Counted from the stretch's first letter, positions 10,246-19,745 are shown. The stretch is DNA of 25,491 bases from Chara braunii (GCA_003427395.1 BFEA01000677.1:48424-73914); one strand, 5' to 3'. Notes: generated by a model from the letters alone, not told the origin. A program made the numbers and translations.

Positions 10246-11460
10246 GGCGATGGCGATGGGGACGGAGTAACGGAAGGGGAACGAGAAGGAGACGGAGAGA
10301 CAGGCGCTAGGCAGTTGTCGTCCTCTTCCGCATCGGAGGAGGAGTCAGATGGAGGCAAGGATGGGGAGGAAGGAAGGGGACGAAGGTAGGACACGTGGCG
10401 GATGATCAGACGAGCTGATCGGCTGTCGGAGACCTCAGGCGCAAGCCACACGGTGTTCACGCCATTAGGTCCGCGCTCAATCACGCGGAATCGTCCGAAG
10501 AATCGTGGCGCTAGCTTGCCCTGGCGAGCACATTTCCTCACCTGCACGATGTCCCCCAATTTGTACTGGGGTCGTAGACCTGCGTTCCCATTCCGGGCCT
10601 CGTAGTTTCGGACCTTTCGGTCGTGGGCCAATTCGGTCATTTTCTGGCGTTTTCAGGCTAGACTGGGGAGGGACCATTCCATTAATTATAAGTGTCGCTT
10701 GGCCTTGTCTCGTGCTGTGGCCCTTGTGGGCCGGCGGTTGAGCGTTGATTCGTAAGGGAGGCTTGGTATCGAAACGCAAGCGACGCTATTAGTCCTTAAT
10801 TGGAAGGGGCTCAGGCCCGTCGATTCATGGGGCGTTCTACGATGGACCGCTAGAATGTGGTCGACGATATCGGGCCTGGGCCCCGGATCCCGTGCCGCGA
10901 TGTTTCGTCGCAGCGCTGTCTTTATCACCTTGTTGGCGTTTTCTACCAGCCCGTTGGATTGTGACATATGGGGCGCGGTGTTCTGCACACTGACACTGTG
11001 TATGACTAGGTTCCTTAATACTTCCCCTCTGAATTCTTCCCCGTTATCGGTCAGGATCTCTTCCGTATCCTGGTGCATCCCGAAAAAACGGTTAACATAC
11101 CGCATGATTTCGGCGGCTTGTCGCGTGCGACAGGGGTACGCCTCGTTCCATTTCGAAAAATAGTCGACGAATACCAACAGGACTGAATATTCACAACTAT
11201 TAGGACCAGGGGGTACCATGATATCAGTAGTATCTATACTCACCCTTTGGAACGACCGCTCAACTACCGTTGGTACTATCGATCTTGGTGGCTGGATTAG
11301 CGCCTTGTGAGCAGCACAGACTTGACAGTTTGTGACGATGAATTTCACATCGTCCCGAATATTGGACCAATATTGTCGATGGCCAAACCCGTAATCCGTA
11401 CGGCAAAATGGGCTGCCGTTTCCTCATGTGTCGTCTTCACCCAGTCATACCTGATGAACG
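10242..11460 (-). pseudogene. pol: integrase, broken
   Basis: Integrase inserts the cDNA into the genome. The zinc domain begins THEETAAH near 11430 and continues, after a one-base frame change near 11393, through QYWSNIRDDVKFIVTNCQVC, giving H-x5-H...C-x2-C. The catalytic core follows: D in SIDTTD, D in LTDNGEEF, E in NGLVEN, with 34 residues between the last D and E (35 is usual). It ends near 10686, where an in-frame TAA and then a TGA at about 10653 interrupt. The same frame resumes with a GPY/F-like C-terminal module (GDIVQVRK...GKLAPRFFGRFRV, 10560-10470) and a Ser/Pro-rich tail ending at TGA 10242-10244. No chromodomain is visible. Confidence 0.88.
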
Positions 11461-12076
11461 GATGCGGTACAACCATCCAAATCCCACTGCCGTCCGTTTT
11501 CCATTTTTCTAACCTACCCTCTATCCATCGATAATCCCGAGCCCTTTTGTTAGCCCTCCTCCGATCTTCCTTGGTGAAATCCTGGAGGGGGTTACCAACT
11601 ACGGTGGCAATCAAAGCGATGTCGGTCCATACTTCGGCCCTTCGAAATTTTCGGGTCTTCTCCAACCCTTCTGACCTGGCATCTAGAAAGCGAGCCTCGG
11701 TCGGGATCTTGTCAACCCGACACAAGGGGCATAACCACGGTTTACTGTCATTTCGGTATTGGATGCACAAGCCGTGGGCTCGTGCGACACACTGTCGTCG
11801 GTCTATCCATTTTGTATACCCTTCCCCGTTAGGACACATGGAGACATAGTATACGCGAGAAATTGCTTCGCAAAAATAACAAAATTTATCAGGGAGAGAG
11901 AGAATAGACGAAGAGGAGATGGGAGAAAAAGGGGTAGTGAGGTTACCTCCGTCACCCATTGCCACCGGTCTGCTTCTTGCCACGTGGGGGAACTGCCACT
12001 TGTCAATACTTAGGCCCGTTCGCCAGTTCGGACTCCTTCCACAAAGTGATTTCCTCGCCCTTAGGGCCTTAGGCAT
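11461..12076 (-). pseudogene. pol: PHD-like Cys/His finger between RNase H and integrase
   Basis: In the RNase H frame, residues encoded by 11881-11722 show C-x2-C-x11-C-x14-C-x4-H-x2-C-x11-C-x2-C, opening CYFC and closing WLCPLC. The Cys4-His-Cys3 order, the x4-H-x2-C spacing and the final W-x-C-x2-C are those of PHD fingers. The 14-residue gap between the third and fourth Cys is longer than usual, so a related cross-brace finger is possible. A basic linker (RRANKRARDYRWIEGRLEKW) connects it to integrase. PHD fingers usually read histone tails, so a targeting role is an inference. The stretch before it (12076-11890) is frame-ambiguous and may contain further indels. Confidence 0.68.
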
Positions 12077-12433
12077 TTTAGCGGGCCGATGCAGACGCGT
12101 CAGTCCGTCCGCGTTGTCGTGTCTTTCTATCTTCAGGTGAATGATGTCGAAGTCGTACTCCTGTAGTCATACCGCCCAACGTCCAATCATGCCCGTGTAA
12201 TTAGTAAGCTTCTTCAAAGCCAGCAAAGGCTGGTGATCCGTCAAGAGGCGGAACTTCTGCCCATAGAGATACGTATGGAAGTGCTGGATTCCCCAGACTA
12301 CTGCATAGCATTCGCCTTGGGGTGCTGAGTCATTCCTCCGTTCGTTTGGCACTGTTCGCAACACGTACTCGATGACATGTTTGCGACCATCATTCCCCTT
12401 CTGCGCTAAAATAGCGGAAATAGCTTCTGATTG
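12077..12433 (-). pseudogene. pol: RNase H, broken
   Basis: Removes the RNA strand during reverse transcription. It continues the RT frame after a TGA at 12434-12436: AISAILAQKG, then NDSAPQGECYAVVWGIQHF (catalytic Glu), LLTDHQPLLALKK (catalytic Asp), a TGA at 12167-12169, then LQEYDFDIIHLK and NADGLTRL (terminal Asp motif, near 12095). With the Asp in FILITD at the RT end, all four acidic catalytic positions can be located. Both stops are TGA, consistent with point transitions in Trp or Arg codons. Confidence 0.88.
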
Positions 12434-13440
12434 TCAGTCCGTGATAAGAATGAACTGTTTTGAGGGGTCCAGTCGGATCAAAACAGGTGTCGTCGCCAGA
12501 GCGTCCTTGAGGGTCGCGAAGGCCTGCTCACACTCCGCATCCCAACTTAGAGGCTGGTCTTTTCGTAACAGGTTCGTTACCGGCTGCGCAATCGCGGCGA
12601 AGCCTTTGATGAAACGGCGATAGTACGATGCCAACCCCTGGAAGGCTCGAACCTGCGTCAACGACGTGGGAACTGGAGCTTCTCTCACCGCCGCGACCTT
12701 TCTCGAGTCAGGCCGCAATCCTCCACGTGTCACGACGTAGCCCAAGAACAAAATTTTCGAGAGGAAAAATCCGCTCTTTTCGAGTGCGATCTTGAACCCA
12801 GAGTCTCTCAGCGCTCCCAACGTCCACCCAATATGTTGTGCATGTCCGTGATAGGTCTCCGAGTAGACAAGGATATCGTCCATGTATACGATCACACAGA
12901 AGTTGATCATTCCCTGAGTTAACCGTGTCTTGTTGACGAAGTTCTGGAACGTCATGTTCATCGCTCGCTGAAATGTGGCAGGCGCATTACAGATCCCCAT
13001 CGGACACAGAACCCACCGCCACATGCCTTCAAAGAACATGAAGGCTGTCTTTGGCCGATCTTCCTCCTTAACCAGAATGTGATGGAAGCCATGCCGAATA
13101 TCAAACTTACTGAAATAATTAGCGCATCCAATCGCATCCAGCAAATCATCAATCCGTGGGAGGGGATACACATCTTTAATCATGATTTCATTCAGTTTAC
13201 GATAATCGATGCATATGCGAATTGATCCGTTTTTCTTCGGTACTAGCACTTCAGGAAATGACCATGGTCCGGTGGCGGGTTCGATCCACCCGCGTGCTTC
13301 GAATTCCCGAATTCGTTCGAGAGCCTTCTTCCGTTCTATCAGGGAGTATCGGTAGGGCTTGCAATAGATGGGGGAATGATTTGCCGTCTGAATTTCATAT
13401 TGAATGACCAGTGACAAGCCGATATCTGTGTCTGTTACGC
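12434..13440 (-). pseudogene. pol: reverse transcriptase
   Basis: The best preserved domain, open for about 327 codons. Ordered motifs: GWIEPATGPWSFPEVLVPKKNGSIRICIDYRKLN as the entry region (near 13300-13190), YPLPRIDDLLD, FSKFDIRHGFHHI with the first catalytic Asp, KTAFMFFEGMWRW, CPMGICNAPATFQ (most Ty3/gypsy elements have MPFGLxNAPATFQ), YMDDILVYS with the catalytic pair (YMDD at 12875-12886), LGYVVTRGGL and QVRAFQGLASYYRRFIKGFA. About ten extra residues (KTRLTQGMIN) stand before the YMDD strand relative to the common pattern. The first residue of the open frame is not a real start; the domain belongs to a longer polyprotein whose frame is broken just upstream (near 13445). Confidence 0.95.
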
Positions 13441-14060
13441 TAATTGCTCCTTGATATTCCGTCAGAATGTCCGAAAATCAGGTACGTACTGGGGGACGTG
13501 TAGCTCAAAAAGCTGATTTCAGATACGTACGTCAATTTGCTTCGTGCGTGCCTGTTTCGCCACATCGGGTAGAGGCGCAGAGATAAACGAATGGTCCGAT
13601 CGCCAGGAGAACATCGTGACCATCATCTGGGCGTCTTCCTCCCAGATGGCCACGTGTCCTTCCGAGGTGATCCCATCGCAGATGTCTTGCCATGGTACGG
13701 TTTTAGTTACTATCCTTACTCCGAGCTCGTCTGATTCAACCTCGAGGTGCCCAGGGGGTTCCAAAGAACTGGCCTCCGCCCCTACACGTAACAGTCGTAC
13801 TTCCTTTGCGGGTGTCAGTAGGGATTTCGGTAAATCTGTGATATCGCAGTAGTGCTTTTTGTCGTTGTATCAGGCGAGGAGAGGGGAAATTCCTTCGTAC
13901 AGGGTTTGAGGGGGTTCCAAAGAATCGACCATCCTCGAAATCTGTACGAGGGGCTCACCCAAAATCATCGTCTTGATCCTTTGAATGTTCCAACTGGTTA
14001 GATGCATCGTTCTTGCGATCGTTCTGAGCGGCGAGTAATAAATACGTTGTCGTGATAGCT
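13441..14060 (-). pseudogene. pol linker between protease and reverse transcriptase
   Basis: Protein-like sequence with frame breaks. One frame reads ILGEPLVQISRMVDSLEPP, an in-frame TGA near 13870, then ITDLPKSLLTPAKEVRLLRV and WQDICDGITSEGHVAIWEE down to a TGA near 13519. A frame change follows before the RT entry (SVTDTDIGLSLVIQYEIQ). I do not recognise a named domain; it is presumably the spacer or RT-fingers extension of this family's polyprotein. Confidence 0.6.
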
Positions 14061-14843
14061 TCATATTTCTGGATCATTTCCGTCATTGCTATCCGCATCC
14101 CTCGATGATGACTCATTGTCTGCGGAGTCTTCCCAGGTGATCATACGAAGAGTCCCCACTATCATCGGCGAAACTCGCGGGACTGCATTGATGGTAGTTT
14201 GAAGAGTCAATCTCATAGGTGCAGCATAGGGTTTTCCTCCCGTATTTCGGAGGATAATTGACCGTCGCTCGAAATCCAAATTCGCTCGTAATGCCACAAG
14301 AGCGGGAAGACCGAAAAGAACATCGTAGGTGTTCACATCTAATACCACGACATCTCCCAGTGCATGCACCTTTCCCAATTGAAAAGCGACGTTGGTCATT
14401 CGTCCCACTGTTTTAATCTTCTCTTCGTCTACAGAAACGAGCTGGTCCTTCTTTGTAAGCATGATCAGATCGTTTTTCCTACCTGCTCTCTCTACTACTC
14501 GCAGTGAGATAGCCAAAACAGCAGCTCTCGAATCAATGATTGCATTGTACGGAATTCCCCTTATTTCGATGTCGCATTCCGTAGATTTCCAAGGGATGGG
14601 TTTAATCTGTAGAAAATGATCATCTTTCTGTATTAATCCTACCCGTATCGGATCCGACGTGCCAGCCGTATTTTCATCTGGCGTGGGGCTCTTAGCCTTT
14701 ACATTCGTTGTTCGGGCGAGGGCGTTTCCGATTCGCCTTACAGTGGTGTAGCATTCGCAAATTAGCTTGTTCAAAAATCGAGAGCAGGTGGCCGATCGGA
14801 AGGGGAATCCGATGGTCCAAGGCTCGGATGATGTTGAGCACAT
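14061..14843 (-). pseudogene. pol: retropepsin-type aspartic protease, active site altered
   Basis: Would cleave the Gag-Pol polyprotein. The retropepsin signature is recognisable as YNAIIDSRAAVLAIS (14523-14534 for D-S-R-A). The usual motif is D-[ST]-G-A; here Gly is replaced by Arg (AGA at 14526-14528), one transition from GGA. The later hydrophobic GDVVVLDVNTYDVLFGLPAL fits the retropepsin flap-to-C-terminal core (ILG/ILF-type Gly-Leu). The acidic tail (NESSSRDADSNDGNDPEI) leads into the RT linker. A frame change near 14700 separates it from the frame that follows the gag zinc knuckle. Confidence 0.82.
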
Positions 14844-15144
14844 CAGTTTCCCCAGAGACGGAGGTGGGTCCTCCCGACTCCATTTCTCCTGGAGAGGGTT
14901 GCCATTCCGCCACTTCTTTCTGTTCTGGTGCCGGTTTGATCGTTCCGATCATTCCGAGCCCAGGATATTCAAGCGATACGTACTGATCTAACGGGATGAG
15001 CTCAGCAGCCTCTTCCGTGGTTGCTAGCACACTTCCTACGCCTTCCATTTCTTCCATGAGAGCTCCTACCCGCCCAGGTCCGTTAGCGATGGGGGCCGCT
15101 GCCATTGATGCGACCCCGACCCGTTGTTGCGGAGGCCAGTGGGG
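14692..15144 (-). pseudogene. gag-pol linker after the zinc knuckle
   Basis: Continues the zinc-knuckle frame: VASMAAAPIANGPGRVG, then Glu-rich (MEEMEG, TTEEAAELIPLDQYV) and a basic end (KANRKRPRPNN). No gag stop precedes it, so gag and pol appear to have been one reading frame in the ancestor. It shifts frame near 14700 into the protease. Confidence 0.65.
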
Positions 15145-16187
15145 GCAGTCACAGGCTAGATGCCCTGGTTGATGGCATAACAGACATTCAGATTCTTCGA
15201 AACTCCCCCGAGGGCAAGCGCCAGGGCCAGCCCTTGTTGGATCGGAGGGGCACGCACCGCGATAGGTCGCATGTTCCTCATCATAGCCTCTAGCCGAGCA
15301 TTATGCTCTCGCTGTTCCTTTTTGCTTTCTTGGATTAGGCTAATCAACGTTCTGGTCTGCTCGAAAATAATAGTAGACTCATTTGTTCTTACCAGACTTT
15401 CAATCGGCGGTGGCGGTGCCGTTCTTACAAGTGTTGGAATCACAGGAACAAGGACACTCGAGATCTCACATGGGGCCGGTCGTTTAGGGCTTACCTGTTC
15501 TAGATGGGCGACAGGGTCAGACACAAATCCCATATTCCCGAATTTGTTCTGTAATGCGGCCAGCTCAACTCTTGCCCTCACAAGTTCAGACGAGTCCCCT
15601 TCCCTAGAATAGTCTACTCCTTCCAGGAAACTCGCCGCGAACTTACGTTCCATCTCTTCTGTTGCGGCCATAATCTGTTGCAGCGTATGATTGATGGGGG
15701 AGAACAACTTTCGCAACTTCGTCCTTACCGTTCGGCTGCGAAGCCCATTAATAAACAAATCTCTCCCGACTTGTTCGCCTCGCTCAATTTTCACAAACAT
15801 TCGGTAGAACCGGTTTCGATATTCTGCGATGGACTCGAGAGGTTTCTGCACCCGGTCCTTGATCATGTAAAGTGCTTGCTCTGGATGGACATAATCAAAT
15901 CGATTCAGAAAATCTAGCTCGAAGGTCGGAAGATCTACCCATACATAGGTACTAAACCAATGATGAGTGTCTCCTCCTAATCGACCAGGAATGTTTACCC
16001 GCGCTTCGTTATCGTCAGACTACTGTGCTCGGAGCGTGGCCAACCAAGCTCCTGCGAGATGGTGTGCCGGATTGAACAGATAAAGGTCAGGTGGCGTCAT
16101 GGGAGCCCGTGCTCGTGGGGCGGGTTGATTAGGATTTGGTTGATAAACATTCTACTGCGGATTCGGATTCTGTACATTAGCGTTCAT
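15145..16187 (-). pseudogene. gag: capsid/nucleocapsid, broken
   Basis: Gag packages the element RNA. I start it at the ATG at 16185-16187, about 140 bases inside the PBS. The N-terminus is Asn/Pro-rich (MNANVQNPNPQ) and is followed by an in-frame TAG (16152-16154); a second TAG is at 16020-16022. The Retrotrans_gag-type core is recognisable: LGGDTHHWFSTYVW, LDFLNRFDYVHPEQALYM, ESIAEYRNRFYRMF and LFINGLRS (15970-15740). After a frame change near 15230 comes a perfect CX2CX4HX4C zinc knuckle, CLLCHQPGHLACDC (15145-15186). Length and order are normal for Ty3/gypsy gag. Confidence 0.88.
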
Positions 16188-16320
16188 GTTGGCTGCCCGT
16201 CGATTAGCCGATCTACTTCGGGTGATGACGGGGTCGCGTCTGTGCGCGTTCCAGGGTCGAGATCGCCCTCGGTTACCCAGATCGCCCAATTAGCGTGCTA
16301 TTAATCCCAAAACCCGGCCA
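16188..16320 (-). other. gag leader
   Basis: A leader of about 130 bases between PBS and gag ATG. It contains two short TAAT-type words near 16280-16300 and no protein-like frame. A packaging signal would be expected here but cannot be read from sequence alone. Confidence 0.5.
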
Positions 16321-16340
16321 CGTGTCGGGCTCCGATACCA
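16321..16340 (-). promoter_or_regulatory. primer binding site for initiator tRNA-Met
   Basis: On the minus strand directly after the 5' LTR: TGGTATCGGAGCCCGACACG. The first 12 bases match the complement of the plant initiator tRNA-Met 3' end (TGGTATCAGAGC) except for one A-to-G change. This sets the element's orientation and the inner end of the 5' LTR. Confidence 0.85.
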
Positions 16341-17663
16341 ACCTCACGCCCAACGCGACTTCCTGATCGGAGTAGGATGTGGGCCTGGAAGTGCGAAAAG
16401 GGGTGTGCCAAGGATTTTTGGGGAAGTGGGGGTGGAGTCCCAGGTCTGAACTTAGATCTCATGTGGCAGAGTTTTTCGGGGGCACGAGTGCAATTTGGCG
16501 GAGAGGGCGGACCACCTCTGGTCATAAGGTTGATGGCATACACAGGTCACTCAAGGCCGGGTGAGCCATTGGTTTCGAGGACGGCGGTTCGCGGGAAGGT
16601 CACTTCGGGGTGGGTGGAGTTCCGATGACTCAGGCCGTCGGAAGCTGCCACGTGGCGCCGGTCGTCGCGCGTTTGAGTTGAGCCTCCGGAATTCCAGGGT
16701 CCTCTGATTGCCGAGCCGTCGGCAATTTCCGCAGGGTGTACTAGGCCAGTAGGGGGCGATGGCTTTCCACAGGACGACGCTGAGTTAGTGGTACGGAAGA
16801 AGAAGACGGAAGGGAGGAAAACTGGTGGAGATAACGACAAAGCCGGGGTGGGTGAAGTAGTATGTGCGGTCTTGAGCAGGAAAATAAGAGCACCGGGGGT
16901 CGCTAGTGGTGGCGTCGTGAGACTCCCTTGGACACAGTCGATTCTCTGTTAGGCAAGGGTATCCCTGTCGGAAGCTTTCTTCTATCCAAGGGGTGAGATA
17001 GTCCGGGTCGTACAACATTGACTCTGAGCTTTCGGAGTGCGTCATCATGTCATCGTCGAATTGCGAGATGCCTAAGGGCGGGTCTGGGATGATAAGGATC
17101 ACTGCGGGCGAGCACATGTAGGTTGATTGATTCGAGTCGTGCTTACGCGTGTTCGCACGGGATGATTGTTCCGTCGCAGACCCCGGATAGCCGTATCCAA
17201 TCAGACCGTCCTTCTGCAATTGATGGGCTCTTTCGGAATTGACGAATCGACGCACGGGGGCACCGTGCACGTGTAAAGGCGCAGATGAGGTCACGTTTAC
17301 ACGCATCCTCGCGCAGCGTTCACTGGGCCAGACATTCGATTGCCTAATCACTCCGTAATTTTTTAGCATGCAATAGGCGACAACCACACAGCCCCATCAA
17401 AAGACAAGCAAAACGAGAACAGGATTACTGATCGCGCAAAATTCCTATCCTACTCACGAGTGCATCAAATGCAACGAATCAAGGACAACGGCAAGGATCT
17501 GATAGAAAGATAAGTAACCAAACATGGCATCCATACATTCATTCATTCAGCACCATACACACAGTACATCGGAGATGGAAATCGCGAAGACAAGTATGAG
17601 CAAAACCCAAGTCCAGGTTCCGAAAAACAAAGAAGGGGCAGATCACCCGGAGCCAAAATCAAA

Positions 17664-17672
17664 ATTTATATA
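17664..17672 (-). promoter_or_regulatory. TATA-like box in the 5' LTR (TATATAAAT)
   Basis: Minus-strand TATATAAAT, conserved at 6836-6844 in the other LTR. It would place a transcription start about 30 bases lower in coordinate. A second TATAAAT at 18013-18019 is an alternative, and which one is used cannot be decided by reading. Confidence 0.5.
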
Positions 17673-18012
17673 CACGAGATGGGAGGGAGAAAATATAAAA
17701 GAAACAGCAAATCCGCGTCCATCAACCTCAACTCTCTCTTCCTCTCTCTTCTTCTCCGATGCGAAAAGTCCGTTGTCGCGCACCAACCCAAGAAGCCGTC
17801 ACCCCGCTTAGTCCTCCCGCACCCGTCAGGTTCGCCCTCGCCCACAGTTCGTCGTGGCCCGCGTCAACCCCGCGCGTTTGGCACCAGCTCGTCAGGTCGC
17901 CCGACTCCTGCTCTACTCACCTCTTATTTCGCTGGTGTGCCGACCCTCTCTGATCGCGCAACCCCAAGCTTCCAACATTTGGTTAAGAGAGCTAACTAAT
18001 CGCGCAGCCGGA

Positions 18013-18036
18013 ATTTATAGCGTGCATGCATGCACG
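18013..18036 (-). promoter_or_regulatory. TATAAAT box beside a CATGCATG palindrome in the 5' LTR
   Basis: TATAAAT (18013-18019) lies one base from the 16-bp palindrome CGTGCATGCATGCACG (18021-18036). Both are unchanged in the other LTR (7184-7207). CATGCATG is the RY word bound by plant B3 factors such as ABI3/FUS3; the biological link here is inference. Confidence 0.55.
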
Positions 18037-18806
18037 AAGAACACGAAATTACAAGGACTTAGAAGGGAGATTAGAGAGGGAGCGCCTACGTTCTGTATGA
18101 CCGGGCCGCGGCGTGGGGGACGTAGCCACTCTCCACGCATCGATCCGATCATGNAGATCGTGGCTACGAAAAACGCAGCAAAAGAAAGAGAAGAAGGGCG
18201 GGAAAGACGAAGCACAAGAAGAAAGTTACAGTTACAATGGTGCCGGTCCAAAATTACAGTTACACACCCGATTAAAGACGCCGACTAATCAGAATTTCGT
18301 TGCAGCCGCATAAATGAGCGCGTAGGCAAAAGGTGCCGCGCGGCAAAAGAAAGTACTAATTACAAAATTCTAAAATTCCAAACTAATGTGAAAAAGCAAA
18401 AGTTCAGGTTCCGAAAGGAAAGTCCGAAATTCCGAGAGTCGTCGAAGCTCAATAAAATTCGAAAAAGAATTAAAAAAGAAAATTAAAAAAGAACGAAGCA
18501 AATTTCCGCGCGATGTCCGCGCCCAAAGAGTTCCGAAACCGAACCAAAAAGAAATGACGTCAACATTTATTAATCGCGCACCTGGCGGCGCGCCAGCCAT
18601 CCGACCAATCAATCACCCGTCCCGGGACACACCCAGTTCTGACTCAGCCATCTGAAAAGAATCGACGCAAAAGACGAAGAAGCGAGGGTACTGATGCAAA
18701 TTTCCCATCCATCCCAATCTCCCGTAATTGGCCCAACCTTCCCAGCTTAAGACCCCTCATTGCAATCGCGCAGAAAGTCGCGCGCTACTGAAAGTGGTTT
18801 GTCACA

Positions 18807-18810
18807 GTCA
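18807..18810. repeat. target-site duplication GTCA, right copy
   Basis: Directly follows the 5' LTR terminus and matches 5514-5517. Removing one copy and the element rejoins LINE ORF1 sequence. Confidence 0.7.
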
Positions 18811-19018
18811 CGTCATGCTCACGCAACCATTCGGCCTGGATTTTGTACAGTTCTGGGTTGACAATTACTCTAAGTTAAACATAGTCCTCTCCCTCGTCTA
18901 CCTTGGATGGAGCCAGGCGAGGGGGAAGGATCCCATCCAAATAGCATTGAGAAATAAAGTCGCGAATGCGCTGTTTGTCTTCCGACGAGCTAGACCGGAG
19001 AGGCCCTGGTGAAGCCAT
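18807..19018 (-). pseudogene. LINE ORF1 N-terminal part, severed from the rest
   Basis: ATG at 19016-19018 opens MASPGPLRSSSSEDKQRIRD, followed by FISQCYLDGILPPRLAP and an acidic SKVDEGEDY. A TAA at 18875-18877 interrupts, then NPELYKIQAEWLREHDV runs to the insertion point. The other part starts at 5517 with the ORF1 core. Joining across the LTR element leaves a one-base frame mismatch in a short T run, so the LINE had an indel as well as the insertion. The assignment rests on strand, position and protein-like composition, not on a strong family motif. Confidence 0.6.
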
Positions 19019-19524
19019 GTGGATGCAAACTGAGCAATAATAAACTTAACACGTCTAATTCTAAGCGATAAAAAAAAAGGAAGGAAGAACACCCTTATCA
19101 TAGTATGAAATGCCTACTTAAGTCGAAGCTTCCAATAAATCGGGATAAATTATTACTTCCTCAGAACATCCAGCAGAAGAGTGAGACTGGGGATGGAATT
19201 AGGTTATAACTGCACGTCTTCTCTTCCATCCAGCAGGGTGAACTTCTCCAGTTGAAGCTCATCTCTCATTTAGTCTTCTTCCATTCAGCACGGCTTGTTG
19301 ACTGGAGTAGCACATAAGTCTGAACATGCAGAGTTGGTTGTGGCCTTATAGTCTCCACCCCTCTTCGAAGATTCTTCTTCTGAGGGTGGACCCTTCATTC
19401 CATTTCAACTCTTCCAGAAAATTTTTTGGCATGGGTGCTTTCTACCAATTATCCCACAATCCTGTCCTATCTTCGGAACAGGTAGGCCCTTTGTCTACGT
19501 ATAGAGAGCCGTGTCCCCATTAAT
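19019..19524 (-). other. LINE 5' UTR and unassigned sequence
   Basis: The part next to 19018 is probably LINE 5' UTR; the 5' end cannot be placed. The word CATCCAGCAG (or CATTCAGCAC) recurs near 19167, 19228 and 19284, about 60 bases apart, suggesting a faint tandem repeat. No gene is seen in 19100-19524. Confidence 0.4.
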
Positions 19525-19647
19525 GGGCCTCGCTGCACTACTCTCGAAATGTGCAGAACGAGAGTGAATCTTCCACTAGATTACGGAAAGATACACGCTC
19601 ATGATTTTTGTGTTTTGTGCATGTCTGAGAGTAGTGCAGCGAGGCCC
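19525..19647. mobile_element. MITE, 123 bp, 21-bp perfect terminal inverted repeats
   Basis: Begins GGGCCTCGCTGCACTACTCT and ends with its exact complement (19627-19647). It is flanked by AAT on both sides (19522-19524 and 19648-19650). Non-coding. The size, G-rich ends and 3-base duplication suggest a Tourist-like (PIF/Harbinger-derived) MITE. Confidence 0.85.
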
Positions 19648-19745
19648 AATTTCTATCCTCTATCCACTACCCATGCCTGACCAGCCCTGCAACTGAAAAG
19701 CCAAGCCCTAGGACTCTAGGAGCAGAGCGATCCCTTCATCTCTTA

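Larger units (their letters stand above)
5518..18806 (-). mobile_element. Ty3/gypsy-type LTR retrotransposon, full length, decayed, nested in LINE ORF1
   Basis: A 13,289-bp element on the minus strand. LTRs of about 2.46 kb flank a PBS, gag with zinc knuckle, protease, RT (YMDD), RNase H, a Cys/His finger, integrase and an additional ORF3. The order protease-RT-RNase H-integrase is the Ty3/gypsy (Metaviridae) order; copia elements have integrase first. Many nonsense codons and frameshifts interrupt the coding parts, and the two LTRs differ throughout, more in some stretches than others, so it is an old insertion. No chromodomain is evident after integrase. Confidence 0.95.
16341..18806 (-). 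repeat. 5' LTR (right copy)
   Basis: Aligned to 5526-7977 across its length, with scattered substitutions and small indels and one N at 18154. On the element strand it starts TGTGACAAACC. Its inner end lacks the final 8 bases (GCGTCACA) of the other copy and runs straight into the PBS. As the 5' copy it would carry the active promoter. Apparent open frames inside it are not conserved with the left copy. Confidence 0.93.

Noticed and set aside
11385-11400. Programmed frameshift before the integrase zinc domain
   Set aside because: No slippery heptamer or clear downstream pseudoknot is apparent, and the element has many other random frame changes.
14061-14064. A second ATGA overlap, between protease and the RT linker
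   Set aside because: All three frames are partly open here and a third frame looks equally protein-like, so this is probably coincidence within decayed sequence.
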